Positions 43,961-56,069 of a stretch of 64,000 nucleotides of DNA are shown piece by piece. Below the pieces are notes generated by a model. That model saw nothing but the letters and a program-made list of their open reading frames with translations. It was not told where the DNA came from and searched no databases. The DNA is from Coix lacryma-jobi var. lacryma-jobi (taxonomy: Eukaryota > Streptophyta > Magnoliopsida > Poales > Poaceae), in the NCBI GenBank assembly GCA_009763385.1, contig VDCT01000816.1, forward strand, positions 186,001-250,000, written 5' to 3'. How positions within the stretch are numbered: the stretch's first letter is position 1; every line of letters starts with the position of its first letter. The translations under genes and the position numbers were made by a program.

Positions 43961-44454
43961 CAGAACCAAATGCACGCGGTGCTGTGCAATCGGTTCAATG
44001 AAGAGATCGAACACTAGACAAGCACAGAAAGGGAAAACAGATTGTACATGAACATGGCAAAATAGAACATTGTTCAAACGAGGGCTGTACAAAGATTTCC
44101 TAAAGGTGCAGATCAGTTATCAAAACACCCTGTTGATAACCATCTGCGGGTTTGGTGACTATGGCGAGGGCGTGAGCGTGGTCGTCGTAGGAGTCCAGAA
44201 AATCGTCGATCTGCTCGACGTCTTCTGGGAACGCCCCGCCGGGGAACCGACCGGCATCCCGGAGAAGTCCTCCTCCGTGCGGACCGTCATGCCGACAGCC
44301 CCAACGCCACGCCGTGGTGCACGCCTTGCAGGGCGACCTGCTCGATGCGGCCGTGCACGTTGGCCAGGCGTGCCTCGGCGGTGTCGCCCTGGGCGTTCAC
44401 CCGATCTGCGACGGCGTTCGCCGCCATCTTCGGCGCTCCAGTTCTTCAGACAGC

Positions 44455-45004
44455 GCTGTGAACAACAAAATGGAATGGATCGGTTAAAAGATCAACGAGA
44501 ACGACCGAAAGCTAATCCAGGATGGGATGTTCATACCCGTGATTGCGTCGCAGAACTGCCGGCGCCGCTGGTCCTCCTCCACTCAGCTGGTCGATCCCGT
44601 ACTGCTTCGAGATGGCGGGCCAGCTCTTCCCGGACTCGTCCCGCAGCGCCATGAAGTTCAAAGCGTCGTTGTTGGTCGTAGAGGTCGTCATCGGAGTCCC
44701 GGTCCGGGTTCACCTCCCAAGGTTGGGAGTGGTAGGAGAATCGTCGGAAGAGCTCGACGAGCCCGATGATGGAGCTCCTGGCCCCCCCCCATTGCTGAAG
44801 AGGGCCGGGGTGCCTGCCGGCTGTGGAGGTGGAGATGACGGGAATCCTGCCGGCAAACAGTAACAGAGTGTAAGAGGGGTTTTCAAGAAAACCGCCACAA
44901 AGGGCGTAGGCGAGAAGTCCTACCCACGCTGAGGAGGCACCGAGCGCGACTCCCCTCGGCCTCCTCGGTCGTCGGGCGCTTGCCACGATCATCAGGCTCG
45001 CCAT
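44455..45004 (-). pseudogene. T2 small antisense gene (second extra ORF)
   Basis: On the minus strand a start at 45002-45004 gives MASLMIVASARRPRRPRG, then SSAWVGLLAYALCGGFLENP. Sequence near 44850 looks like an intron acceptor (TGTTTGCCGGCAG). It is followed by FPSSPPPQPAGTPALFSNGG, a serine run with SDDSPTTPNLG, and a charged part (DSDDDLYDQQRRFELHGAAG, REELARHLEAVRD). The hydrophobic stretch could be a membrane segment or only a leader. A TATA box lies about 115 bp upstream. The frame changes between exons. I do not recognise the function. A longer start at 45103 is possible. Confidence 0.5.
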
Positions 45005-45117
45005 TGTACTTGGGGAGTTAGGGTTTTTCTGGAGCGGAGCGAGCAAGGAAGCCGAAACGGCGAAAGTACTAGAGGAGCAAATGCAAGATGGGGAAGAAGG
45101 CAAGCCTTTAGGGGCGA

Positions 45118-45128
45118 GTTTATAAAAG
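45118..45128 (-). promoter_or_regulatory. TATA-like site upstream of T2 small antisense gene
   Basis: The minus strand reads CTTTTATAAAC in a GC-rich setting, 115-125 bp before the ATG at 45004. The core TTTATAAA is symmetric, so it could also serve the plus strand. The coding context favours minus. Confidence 0.5.
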
Positions 45129-45130
45129 CG

Positions 45131-45469
45131 GAACCGTAATCATGGCGGATGTCCCGGGGTAGCGTGGTAAATGTCAACCGGCGGATTGGGGTTTTCCGCT
45201 TCCTGAGATGGGCCTCTGCAATAACGGGCTGTGCGAACCGTCTGGATGCACTCGCGTGTTCGGCGGAGACAGAACGCCTGGCTTCGGCAAAATTGCCGAT
45301 TTAGGTGTTTGGACAAACACTGGCCAGATTGCCGAACAGGTTTACACGGTTAATCACGATGTCGTCAGAACGGTAACCGATTGGATGCAAAATACGATAT
45401 ATTACAAGAAGATGTTTGAGTCATTCTGACATAGGATTGCTGAAATTAAAAGTTCATTACACAGTCATC
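45131..45469. other. Spacer between the two T2 antisense genes
   Basis: About 340 bp holding the upstream region of the small antisense gene and the 3' flank of the large one. Short words shared with the T2 LTR (GCCGA, TTCGGCAA) recur, but I see no clear feature. Confidence 0.4.
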
Positions 45470-48407
45470 TCAGTTGTTCAAGAATTGATTTATAGCCGCC
45501 AGAGTATCGGCTTTGACCTGATTAGCATGGTCCAGTGCTTTTGGTCCTCCTCTTCGGTGCCTTGTGCCTGTGAAAGCCTCGTGCTAAGTTTGATATCCTC
45601 ATCAAGCACCGATGACAGCTTGGAAGATGTGTTCAATGATATTCGGTAAACCCGATAGCCGAGAGGTGCATGACTGAATATCAGAGTTGACCTGGGCTAG
45701 TTGGGCTTCCAGTTCAGATCTCTTTTCTTGCAGTTCTTTCAACTGAGCCTCCAGAGTCTCCTGAGAGTTCTTGGCCTCTTGAAACTGAGTGTACAGATCA
45801 TTGACTTCCTGGGTGCACTTGGACTTGGCAGTCTGAAGATCAGTGCTTCTGATTGCTCGTTTCACCTTGGCAAAGCAGTCATCCAGTGTAGACACGGCCT
45901 CCAGATGGAGCCTCAGATTTTCTAGAATGTCCTCAGCAATGGGCTCGAGGAAATTTTTAACCTCATCGGCGTCTCTGACTAAGGACAAGATGTCTTGACT
46001 CAGAAAAGTGTTATGTTGCTCAGGACATCTTGGACGAGTGCCGATGGTCTTTTGGCCACTGTTCTTTTGTTCAGGAACTCGTTGACATCAAATGCATACT
46101 CGAAAGCTGAACTGATGAAAGTCTGTGTTGATTTAGACAGGTTAGTCGACCAAGGTAAAGTGTGAAGGAGGGATGAAATGAGGAATTAATTCTTACCTGA
46201 TGAGTCGGCTGATTGACAGGGCCTTGATCTGGTTGAGAACCGGATTGGCCAGCAGGATCTGGAGTTGAACCGATGAAAGTCTCATCGATTGTGTCATCTG
46301 TGAAATTACTGATCAGTCAAGGGAGGCAAGATCTGCTGGTGAAAGGATGAATGAGGAAATACCAATGTTGGCATCATCTGGTTTCTGGGTGTTCATGTCT
46401 ATTTCCCCGGCGTCTGCATGCTCGTCATCTTCCAAGGTAATAAAGATTGGGGGCACTGTTGTTTGAACGTTTTCTTGTTCAGGGGAGGAGGCCTGTAGTG
46501 GCATACAAGCCAGTCAAGAATAAGTTAATAATGATGGAAGAGCTAAAACATCTTACCTTTGGGGGAGATGTGTTCTGCTTGGTCCTGGTTTGCCTGGAGC
46601 TGGAGGTTTCCTCAATGGCCTTTCTCTTCTCTCCTTTAGCTGAGAGGATGATTAGTGAAGTTGCTTGGGATTTCATAAACCGAGACAATGAAGGAGCACT
46701 GTGTCCCAGGACAGTGATGGGCCTGCTTGATGATATTGGATAGGCCTGACGTCAGGATTGGGTGTGAAGTCCTGTGGAAATTTTAAAAGAGTTAGAAATC
46801 TCAAGAATCAAATACTAAAGTAGCGGATGACTTGTTATTGTACCTCGCTGTCAGAGCTGAAATCTGCTTGGATTTCCAGGCACATGGGATGGATTGGGCT
46901 CGTTGAAGATATGATCATGCCATTCTTGCCACCAGGACTCAAAAAGGATGAGCAGACTGGATCAAGTGGAATGGGACTGGTTTGGGGTCTGGCAGATCTT
47001 GCCCCAGCCTGAATACTCGATGGGCCGCACCCTATTGTAATCTGCTCTTTGGACTGAATTTGCTCCCTGGGCCTGATGACGGTGGAAAAGATGAGTTTTG
47101 GAGAGCTGTCCACAACCTAATTGCCTGGCTGCTATGTTAGGGTGATAGAACTCATAGGTGTGCTTCACTTGTCTTCCCCTGTTGAATTCGGCTGGTAGGA
47201 TGCAGGGTTTGATAATGAGTTAAGACTCCTGTGGCCATTTCATCTATGCAGCCATCATCAAGCTGAATTTGATAGGGAAAGTGAGGTTGTCATTCTCCCT
47301 GTAAGGTAACCAGAGCACCTGACCAAAGCCCTTGAATAATAACTTGAAGAGATTGTCAATTACTTTGTTGATGGTTATAACAGTGGCTGCTTCCCCATAA
47401 GTTTGGCAGGCTTTTTCTGTGGCTTCTTCATCCTCAGCAAGTTGCTGGAAGGAAAGCTGAGGTGTCCAATGGCACGGCAACTATTGATGCATGTATAGCT
47501 GAAGCCACATCTGGACAAACCACCAGGGGCCATTGACACAATCAATTGGTGGTAGTCTGTCTGTGTCAGCATGAGTGGCACGATACATTTGAGTGAGATT
47601 TGATGCATCATGTGGTATATGGATCCCAGGAAAAGTTTGCCTAGGGGGTTTGTTTTCCTTTGGACAATTTGTCAGCCAGTGCAATGTAGTTGAGGGTTGG
47701 CTCGTTGGATCTCCCACAGAAGATGAATCTGCACAGCCACATGTTCAGAAAAGCCCTGTGCTCTGTCTCTGCCACTGGGCTGACACTTGTTTGTGGATTT
47801 CAAACATACTTCATCCATCCAATGCTGACATCAATGGCCTCTAGGTAATTTTCTCTAATAGTTCATCAGCTTCATGGTCGAAGTAATGTTCAAACCACTC
47901 ATCATGAAGACATCAGCTAATGTGATTGTCATTATACCATGGCCGAACACAAAAGCATTAAGGGCATCTGACCAAAATGAGAAGCTGCTATGAGCAATGG
48001 TTCATTTTGGGCATTTCGGCCGAGACAGTTCCAGAGCATGATGAATTCTTGAGTTTCCCAATGAGGACCAAATTTGCCTGGATTCTTCTATACCAGTTCC
48101 CCCAACCAGTGACCGCAGGCAAGGGCCAGTTCTTGAAGGTTACCGCCACCTGTTCGATGAAATGACTCCATGCTTGAAGGAATTCTGTTGGTTTCCATAC
48201 TGATGATGTTGGTTGATTGGAGTTTCCCATTGGACCCAAGAAGTAGGAATCGGGATCCGCATCACGAGGAATCAGAATTTCGTCCCTAAAGGCCTAAAAG
48301 AAGATATGTGCGGAAAAGTTAAAAGAACCGAATGCCGATAGAAATTGACCGAATGTGTTGAAAGGAGAAGTGAGGTTTACCTCTAGAATCTCATCATGGG
48401 TCGCCAT
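45470..48407 (-). pseudogene. T2 large antisense gene, plant mobile domain-like with coiled-coil tail
   Basis: On the minus strand exon 1 (48381-48407) encodes MATHDEILE. The intron 48294-48380 has GT...AG ends. Exon 2 gives FRDEILIPRDADPDSYFLG and FWSDALNAFVFGHGIMTIT. Further on are FSEHVAVQIHLLWEIQ, ITINKVIDNLF and HTYEFYHPNIAARQLG, patterns I know from plant mobile domain (aminotransferase-like) proteins. The C-terminal part is a coiled coil (QEAKNSQETLEAQLKELQEK, SELEAQLAQVNSDIQ) and ends ALDHANQVKADTLAAINQF with a stop at 45470-45472. Several frameshifts and stops occur. In Tat elements this is an extra ORF, antisense to gag-pol. Its role is unknown. Confidence 0.65.
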
Positions 48408-48533
48408 TACGGAGCTCAGGTGGAAATTGAAACTGTTGGCGATTTGGGGAGAATGCAGAGTTTGAAGCAGTGCCGACCTAGAACGCACGGTGGACTTGTG
48501 GTCAATTTCAAAACAAATGCCTTTATTCAAAAA

Positions 48534-48545
48534 TTGAGGGGGGCA
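48534..48545 (+). promoter_or_regulatory. Polypurine tract of T2
   Basis: TTGAGGGGGGCA lies two bases before the 3' LTR start at 48548 and marks the end of the internal region. Confidence 0.8.
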
Positions 48546-48547
48546 TG

Positions 48548-49979
48548 TGTTAACACATAATTTTCGCACTATGACAAGTGGGCCAGCACGGTGCAGGTTC
48601 GGGAGGAGTCACCACCTAAGGGATTCGGCAGACAGCGAACGCGGTCGGCTAACTCAATGTATTCGGCAAGGCTGTGAAGGCGACTAGGCAACGGCGAGCA
48701 GGTTCGGCAATATGACGCTGCGGTCGGCTACATCAGATTAAGGTCGGTTTGCGCCAGAAGACGACAAATGCGGCATGTCAGAAGATTTAGCAACAAGGAT
48801 CTCGTCATTTTTAGCGCCGCGCGGTTATTAAGGGAAGCTTGGAGCAGAAGGCGTCATATTTTAGATAGTTTTCTGATTTTGTCGTTGTAATCGTGTCCTT
48901 CTAGGACTCATAGGACACCAGGGTATAAATATAAACCTGAGGCCATTGTAAAGACGTTTCAACAATCAATACAACCAAACCGCCCCGTGCCATCTTCGAG
49001 TCCAAGTCATGTCGTCGTGTTCTTCGAGAGGAGTCATCGATCCGTCGACCTCCGTAAGTCCCGACAACCTTGCTATTATGTCTAGTATCGTGCAGCGGAT
49101 TTAGGCGTGATGCAAGTAGTCTCGCTTGTTGGTAATGATCGTGCGACGGATCATTACTTGATGATCGAGAAGTCTTAGTTTGTGTAAAGATGAGTAAGTA
49201 CCGTGCGGCAGGCGCTTGCTTGATTAGCTTAGCATAAATGAGATAGTTATCGGCTCTATTAGGTTTGGCAAGATTTAATAGATTCATTAAGTTACCTTGT
49301 GTTATATGTATTGTTACGTTTATCTCGTTGCAACACTTTATTGCCCAATCTAGATTTCGCTCGGTTCGGCTCTATCTTTTACAGATCTATCCTGTCCTTT
49401 CATATTCATTTTTGTAAGGTCTTTTATGCAGTGGATCTATTGTTCATAATAGCCGATTTGATCGTATCTAGATCGCTACGTGGTGAGGGTTCATGCATGT
49501 TAAGTATGTTTGATCTATGATAAAGCTAGGTGTCGTGCGGCAGGCGCAGGCTTTAGATTAGTTTAATTATGCTTGGTTTGTATGTTCAATCCCCATGGAC
49601 CCAGCTCGGTTGTACGATCGAGATTGGTTAAGCTTTAACTCATATTTAATACACCTTGCAAGTACAATTTTCATGCAAACGTATTCAGCAACTCGTTATT
49701 CACGTAACTTCGTTCATATTGCCGAATAGTCTTTGAGCTTGTTGGCAGATAGCTTTCATAGCTATATGTCATCGTAAGTGGCTTCAGGGCCGTATATTTT
49801 TGAACTGTGGTCACACCCGGCATGTTCCACCAGCTTTGTATTTAATAGTTTCTTTCCCTTGTTATTGCAGGGCAAACTGATTGGCACGCACCGGACTTCT
49901 GAGCACCCGGGCCACGTTCGAAGCTAGCTTTTTCGGCTTGCTGTGTGATTGGCACAGTGCGCCGCTTTTGGTGTCAACA
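48548..49979 (+). repeat. 3' LTR of T2
   Basis: 1432 bp, same ends as the 5' LTR, with the TATA box at 48924-48935. It is followed by TSD CCATT (49980-49984), after which S1 pol sequence resumes (TTTTGTCCCAATAGGATG). Confidence 0.95.
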
Positions 49980-50362
49980 CCATTTTGTCCCAATAGGATG
50001 ACACTCAGAAGGAAGAGGAACCAAACCCAAACCCGATTTCTCTCAAAATTTTCTAACTCCTCATGCATGCATTGACCCAGTCTAGATCAGATAAAGCGTG
50101 TCCAACATCTCGGGGTTCCAAATCAGCAACAAATGCAGAATGAGCAAAGTGAGAGATTTGTTGTGACCTTGACCGAGTGACATGTTTGCCGATGCTGCCT
50201 ATCTTCTGTTGAGGCGGGTGTTGGCGCTGAATGTGTCGTGGCGCCTCCCGAACTGATGAGGCCTCCCCCTCAACAGCAGCTAGCGCCTCCTTGGGTACAA
50301 AGGGTTTGTCCAGGTTTCCTTTCTTAAGTATAAAACAGTGGCAACCAAAGACCTAAAATAAC
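49980..50362 (-). pseudogene. S1 integrase-RT linker, resumed after T2
   Basis: This minus-strand segment parallels 27770-28047 (same GTGTTGGCGCT ... TGTCGTGGCGCCTCC block). It continues beyond it, so it carries the part of pol that the left copy lacks. No long frame is open. Confidence 0.7.
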
Positions 50363-51470
50363 TCACCTTGGGCATTTTCCAAAACGCAACTCATAAGAAG
50401 TCTTTTTCAAGAAAGCTCGGAGAAAAATGCGATTGGAAATGTAGCATGCAGTGCTCATAGCTTCGGCCCAATATCGCCTAGGAGTCCTATGCTCATCGAG
50501 CATCGTCCTGGCCATCTCTACAAGGGTTCGATTCTTTCTCTCTACAACACCATTCTGTGGCGGTGTGTAGGGAGAAGAAAACTGATGCTCTAAACCCGAA
50601 GAGTTACAAAACTTCTCAAAATCCGAATTCTTGAATTCGGAACCATTATCACTCCTAATAGCTCGCATCGAGTTCATAGGGAACTCGTTCTAAAGACGTA
50701 AAATCAGATTGCGAGCAAAGGAAAAAGTCTCGGTCTTCTCAGCTAAAAAGAAGACCCACAAATATCTCGAAAAGTCATCAACAACAACAAGCACATACCA
50801 CTTCCCCCCAACCGAGCTCACCCGAGCTGGACCAACAAGGTCCATGTGCAAAAGCTCTCCAGAGCGCTTGGTCATGACTTGAGTCACTGGATGGTGGGGA
50901 GCGGCAACCATCTTCCCATGTCTATAAGAAGGGCAAACAAGATCCTTCTCCATGGATAACTTGGGCAATCCTCGGATTAGGCCAAGTGAACTAAGCCTTG
51001 CAAGCAAGTCGAAGCTCAGGTGACCAAGTCTCCTATGCCACTTCGAAAGATCAGAGGAAGAAGGTCCAACCAAAAGACAACGAGAAATTCCAAACGACTC
51101 CGAGAAATCCGCACGAAAGACTTTCCCAAAGGGCAAAATCACACAAACAAGATTGCCCTGAGGGTCCAAAATACGACTGAGATTCGGCTTAAAACGAATC
51201 TCATAGTCATCATCAAATAGTTGCGAAACAGAAAGAAGGTTCAAATGCAAGTTAGAAACAAGAGCAACATCGCGCAACACAAAGTGCTCATTAACTCGCA
51301 CCGACCCATGAGACAACACTTTACCTTTGGTATTGTCGCCGAAGGTGATAAACTCCTTTCCGGCGACTGGACTAAGACTGGAGAACCACTTGGAGTTTCC
51401 GGTCATGTGCCTGGAGCAACCGGAATCCACCAACCAAACGTTTTCCAATCGTTTTACCTACATCAATAAA
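50363..51470 (-). pseudogene. S1 protease and integrase
   Basis: On the minus strand the order is protease active site WLVDSGCSRHMTG (about 51435), GAG-pre-integrase region (KWHRRLGHLSFDLLARL), then integrase. The zinc site reads CPSYRHGK, so the second Cys of the usual C-x-x-C is Tyr. The core has GELLHMDLVGPARV, VVVDDFSRYLWVFFL, IRSDNGSEFKN and TPPQNGVVERKNRTL, with all three catalytic acids present. One frameshift near 50685 splits the core into two long frames. Confidence 0.9.
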
Positions 51471-51479
51471 AAGACATAG

Positions 51480-52673
51480 GGTGAGCATATGGTCCAACAC
51501 TGGGGTAGTGAAGTAAGGGGAAAACCAGTGTTGGGCCGACTGCTCAAAAGAACGGTTAGCAGAAAAACCATTCCTAGCACGTCTATGGGAAGAGCGATCA
51601 CCACGTAGAGGAAAACGTGGTCCGCTAAGGGAGGAGCGCCCATCGCAATACTAAAAACGCGATGGTGGAAAACGCTCAACAACAAAGCCACCGCCACGGG
51701 GTCCATAGCCTACAATCGTAGGCTCCCGCCGGGCACGACCTCCTCGCTGCCTAGGCCTAGGAACTTGAGGTTTTGGACCTCTAGGCCTAGCAGCACGCCT
51801 CTGAACATTAGGCACATGTACATCATGGAAAGGATGGTACATGTTCGTGTTGTTCATCTCCTTTGCACGGCGCGCCACTCTCTTGCGCCGAAAGCAAAAC
51901 TCACTCAAGTGTCCATCTCTCCCACACTGCTCACAATGGTACCTCACCGCTCTCATAGGGGGTTGTTGGTCTCACGGTAGTGAGTGTGGATCACTTTGCC
52001 CTTCTGTGGCATAAGCTCCTCTTGGATGGGTGACATGGTGTCAAGCTTGTTCTTGAGGTGGTTTGGTTTTGGAGCCCATGATTGTTTCTTGGGTGGAGCT
52101 CTCGGAGGTTCCACAAATACACCATCCTTGGTGTTAGGCTTGAAAGGCTCTTTGGGTGGAATCTTGGTAAGCTTGGGAGTAGTGGTGGAGTTGGGCTTCT
52201 CACATGGGTTAAGACCACTCGACTCTCCAATCTTGCCAAAAGATGACACATCAATACCCGGAGCAAAGCCTACACCTGGACCTCCTGCAGCATGCTTGAA
52301 CTGGGAGATCATCATCCCAAGCTGCGGCTCACCACTCGACACCCATGACAAGATGGTCCGAAGGTATGTGTTTTCCTCCTCGGTTTGCATCTTGTCATGC
52401 TTCACATTCGTAATCTCCATCTCCAACCCTCACAAAGAACGCTCCTAGTCACACACATGCTATCCGAGCTGGCCTTCTCAAGTGACACAATCTTGGCATT
52501 CTTCTCTGCCAACTCGGATTGCAAGCCCGCACAGGACTTGCACGCACCCAACACAGCAAAGATCTAGCCTTCAGCTCATCCACCTCTCCTACCAACACAA
52601 CATACTTACCTCACAAAGTGATAAGTTCAGTCATGTGCGTGGTGCACATCTCACACTAAGCCTCCTCAGAAAC
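51480..52673 (-). pseudogene. S1 gag C-terminal part, downstream of the LTR scrap
   Basis: The minus strand shows KHDKMQTEEENTYLRTILSW, GGPGVGFAPGIDVSSFGKIG and PKLTKIPPKEPFKPNT. It then has the intact CCHC knuckle YHCEQCGRDGHLSEFCF and an Arg/Pro-rich tail ending near GYGPRGGGFVVE. Part of this region (about 52240-52660) repeats sequence found at 52725-53160 on the other side of the LTR scrap. Confidence 0.8.
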
Positions 52674-52720
52674 TGAAGGACCGAGAGAGCTACCAAACGA
52701 CCAGAGGGGGGGTGAATGGG
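52674..52720 (-). repeat. 47-bp SIRE LTR end embedded in S1 gag
   Basis: The plus strand reads TGAAGGACCGAG ... CCAGAGGGGGGGTGAATGGG, which is exactly the last 47 bp of a SIRE LTR (U5 end). It is joined to gag on both sides. The outer edge is the exact LTR terminus. The inner edge (AACCCAT / CCCATTC on the minus strand) shares a few bases with gag. Confidence 0.85.
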
Positions 52721-54597
52721 TTTAGACCACTCGACTCTCCAATCATGCAATATGATGAAACATCAACACCCCCTGAGCAAAGCCTACACCTGGACCTCCA
52801 GCAGCACGCTTGAATTGGGAGATCATCATCCCAAGCTGCGGCTCACCACTAGACACCCATGACAAGATGGTCCGAAGGTATGTGTTTTCCTCCTCGGTTT
52901 GCATCTTGTCATGCTTCACGTTCGCTATCTCCATATCCAAGCCCTCACACAGAACGCACCTAGTCACACAAGTGCTACCCGAGCTGGCCTTCTCAAGAGA
53001 CACGATCTTGGCATTCTTCTCTGCCAACTCGGTTTGCAAGCCAAGCACAAGACTTGTACGCACCCAACAGCGAGGATCTAGCCTTCAGCTCATCCACCTC
53101 TCCAACCAACGCCACATACTTACCTCTCAAAGTGAGAAGGTCACTCATGTGCGTGGTGCCCATCTCGCACTCACCCTCCTCAGAGACAACTATGGTGGAC
53201 TTAGCAAACTCAAGCTCCTTCACCGTATCCTCCCCTTCTGACTAAACTCCTTGCGCTCTCTAGCAGCACGCCTAAGCAGCTTATCTTGACTAAGGAGAGC
53301 GGCAGTAAGTTTCTCGACCTCAGCAGAAAGCTCATCGGGGGTCAGAGATACTTGGGAGGTGTCGTCGTCATCGTCGTCGTTCCGAGGAGTGTCCTCCAGC
53401 TCGCCGTCGACCTCCTTGCCGAGGGCCATGGTGCAGAAGCCCTCATCGTCGGCAAAGAAGCAGAGGCCGTTGAGCTTGTCCTCGTTCCTCTTCTTCTTCT
53501 CGGACTCATCGTCGCTTGAGGAAGCGGAGTCGTCATTCGAGTCGTCGACGTAGCTGAGCGTGGCAAAGAAAGCACGCTGCTCAGCCTGGGCCTTCTCCAA
53601 GTACTTGGTCTTGATGTACTCCTTGTTGAAGCCGCCCTTCCACTTGTGCTTCACGGGGACGTACTCCTCCTTGTGCTTGCCGGAGTCATACTTGTGCCCA
53701 TGATCCGCCTTGCCGAAGACTTGCTTGTTCTTCTTCGGGCAATTGGCAATGAAGTGGTTGGGGTCGCCGCACTCGAAAAATACCGAGCGTCCTCCTCCAC
53801 GGCGACGGTTCATGCGGTTGTTGTGGAACCGCGAGAACCGGTTGGCGAGCAACGCCAGCTCGTCATCCCCCATGAACTCCAGCTGCTCCTTTGTGACAGA
53901 AAGAAGAGAAGAGAGTGCAAAGCCTCCAGAGGGGTTAGCAGAAGGGCCAGAAACCAAAGCCATTGACGGGCCAGAAGGATTTTCATAAGAAGCCCTCGCC
54001 TTGGCATCGATCTCACTGGACTTGAGCTTACTGAAGAGCTCGTCGCACGTGAGGGTCTCATAGTTAGGCGATTCGATGATCGCCTGAACCTTGGAATCCC
54101 TCACCGACCGATCATGGGTATGCAAAAGCTTCAAAACCCTCTCATGATCGTCGAAAGGCAACAGCTCCTTGTTAGCCCTCATCCTATTGACAATCACCTG
54201 AAGCGAGCGAATAAACTTTCTATGCTCTCGCCAGGCATATGTCGAAAGTTCTCATACTCTCGCTTGAACGACTCATAGAGACGGGTTTTGACTTGAGAGG
54301 TTCCCTCATGGAAACGCATGAGGGTAGCCCAAATCTCCCGAGCCGTAGCGAGGTGAGAAACGCGATCAAACTCACTCATGCTCAAGCATGAGAAAAGAGC
54401 ATTACGGGCTCGGCTATTGGCATCGTGCTCTTCGATCTGAAGCTGAGAGATACGAGCAGCCAAAACCACGTAATCGGCAGAGTTGCAAATATCCCAGATG
54501 GAAGCACCCAAACTCTGCAAATAGGCCGACATGCGTACTTTCCAATACACATAGTTCGCCCATCGAAAAACGGCGGTTTGCCCACGCCGTGATCCAT
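52721..54597 (-). pseudogene. S1 gag, N-terminal and central part
   Basis: The start ATG is at 54595-54597 (MDHGVGKPPFFDG). A single-base loss near 54570 then shifts the frame into YWKVRMSAYLQSLGASIWDI. The longest frame (53220-54197) holds ELLPFDDHERVLKLLHTHD, a zinc knuckle in which the first Cys is Phe (FFECGDPNHFIANCPKK), a Lys-rich part, an acidic Ser/Asp run and a coiled coil. It then repeats the region up to GESSGLNP before the LTR scrap. Gag forms the particle that packages RNA. Confidence 0.9.
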
Positions 54598-54646
54598 GTC
54601 GCCTTCGGTGGATCTGGAACCGGCTAAGGTGGAAGATCCTTTACCC

Positions 54647-54658
54647 GCTCTGATACCA
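54647..54658 (-). promoter_or_regulatory. Primer binding site of S1
   Basis: The minus strand reads TGGTATCAGAGC, an exact initiator tRNA-Met PBS, two bases from the 5' LTR edge at 54661. Confidence 0.95.
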
Positions 54659-55079
54659 ATTGATGGACCAAGAATGCAATAGCAAGGCGACCAGAGGGGG
54701 GGGGTGAATGGGAGCACAAAAAATTTCTCTCGAAACTTTGGCATTTGTCCCACAAATCAACCCCCAAAAGCTTCGATCGAAACCGTGATGCCCACTACCC
54801 TTGGAAGAGGGTGGATGATCCCTAGGATCACAGCGAGGCACCACAAAACGATAGCAAACCAAAAGCCAAAGGCACCGGCACAAGTTCGATCCTTAGAAAC
54901 CGAGTCCCAAACGTAGATTGAAGGCTACGTCGGGAAATCTCCAAATACCAATGCTAACAAGTAGCAAAGATACCTAGAGAAGTTCCTAGGTGAACTAAGA
55001 AGCCAATCGAGAGGTCCGGAAAACAAGCGAAGAAGTCAGGAGAGCAAACGCACCAAAACTCAACAAGCAGCCGACTCCC

Positions 55080-55345
55080 GTACTGTCCGCCAGTACGAAC
55101 CCGGACTGTCCGGCTCAACCGCGGACTGTCCGCGGGGGAATGGCGGACTGTCCGCCAGCAGAAACCCCAAAACAACACTGCTGCTGAACCTCCCTGGTCG
55201 GATCATGGACTGTCCGCGACCGACTACGGCGCACTGTCCGCAGGTCAAACCGAGTTAGCACAACCGAGCCGCGCGACCACTGCTCGGTCGGAGCCCGACG
55301 CGCGGACTGTCCACGGGCACAACGGCGGACTGTCCGCGAGTGCCC
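55080..55345 (-). repeat. CGGACTGTCCG array in LTR-D
   Basis: About eight exact or one-off copies of the interrupted palindrome, at the same LTR position as in LTR-B and LTR-C. Confidence 0.8.
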
Positions 55346-56069
55346 AGAAAGGGCGATTTCAGTCGCCCTCAACTCAAATCCTCTCAAATCCAATCCAAAT
55401 CAAAATCCCTTGTTCCCAAACTTGGAGCAAATGATCATGAGGTAGTTAGGAGACTATCCCCAAGAAATCATCCGCTCAAAAATGAAATCAACCCGATCTA
55501 CTTGTTCGTGAGGAGTTAGATGAATTCCTTCGTGGAAATGATCTCCTCACTATAAAGAACAAGTTGATTCAAACGGATTTCGCAAAGACGCAGTAGAGAG
55601 GGAGATCGAGTGATGGGAAAATCGCGGAGAAACGAAGAACGCGAAGAACACGAATCAAAACGCGAATCAAGTCACCGATCTGCAACCGTGTGGCTACCAC
55701 ATGCTGCAACAGTGAGATTACGGTCTCACTTCCTCAAAATCTCCAGTACACAGAGGTATGGTTCTCCGCGGATCTCAGTTGCTACAGCAGGGGATTGGAG
55801 AGCAGGAAAACCTAGAAGGCAAAGAGCAAATGGTTGAGATGGAATGGGAGGAGGGTGTCTCCCTCTACTTATCCTAATTCTAATTCCTACTCTACCCCTC
55901 TCTAATTACAGAGCGAACCAGCTAAACCCTAGGGTTATTCTGGACCAACTCAAGATAGCTGGTGATCCGACGGCCACTCCCGCACAACTGGTAGCGTTGC
56001 CTCGACGCAACCTCACCGATTGCCGCCACGTGCCGCCACCGCTCCGCTCATCCTTTTCCCGGACTTTGC

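Larger units (their letters stand above)
35753..49979 (+). mobile_element. T2: Tat-lineage Ty3/gypsy element with both LTRs, youngest large insertion
   Basis: LTRs lie at 35753-37180 and 48548-49979. Perfect TSDs CCATT lie at 35748-35752 and 49980-49984. PBS, gag, protease, RT, RNase H, archaeal-type RNase H and integrase are in order on the plus strand. Two minus-strand genes fill 44455-48407, and a PPT precedes the 3' LTR. The two LTRs differ only by scattered substitutions and 1-3-bp indels, so it is younger than S1. Its own genes still carry many frameshifts. Confidence 0.95.
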
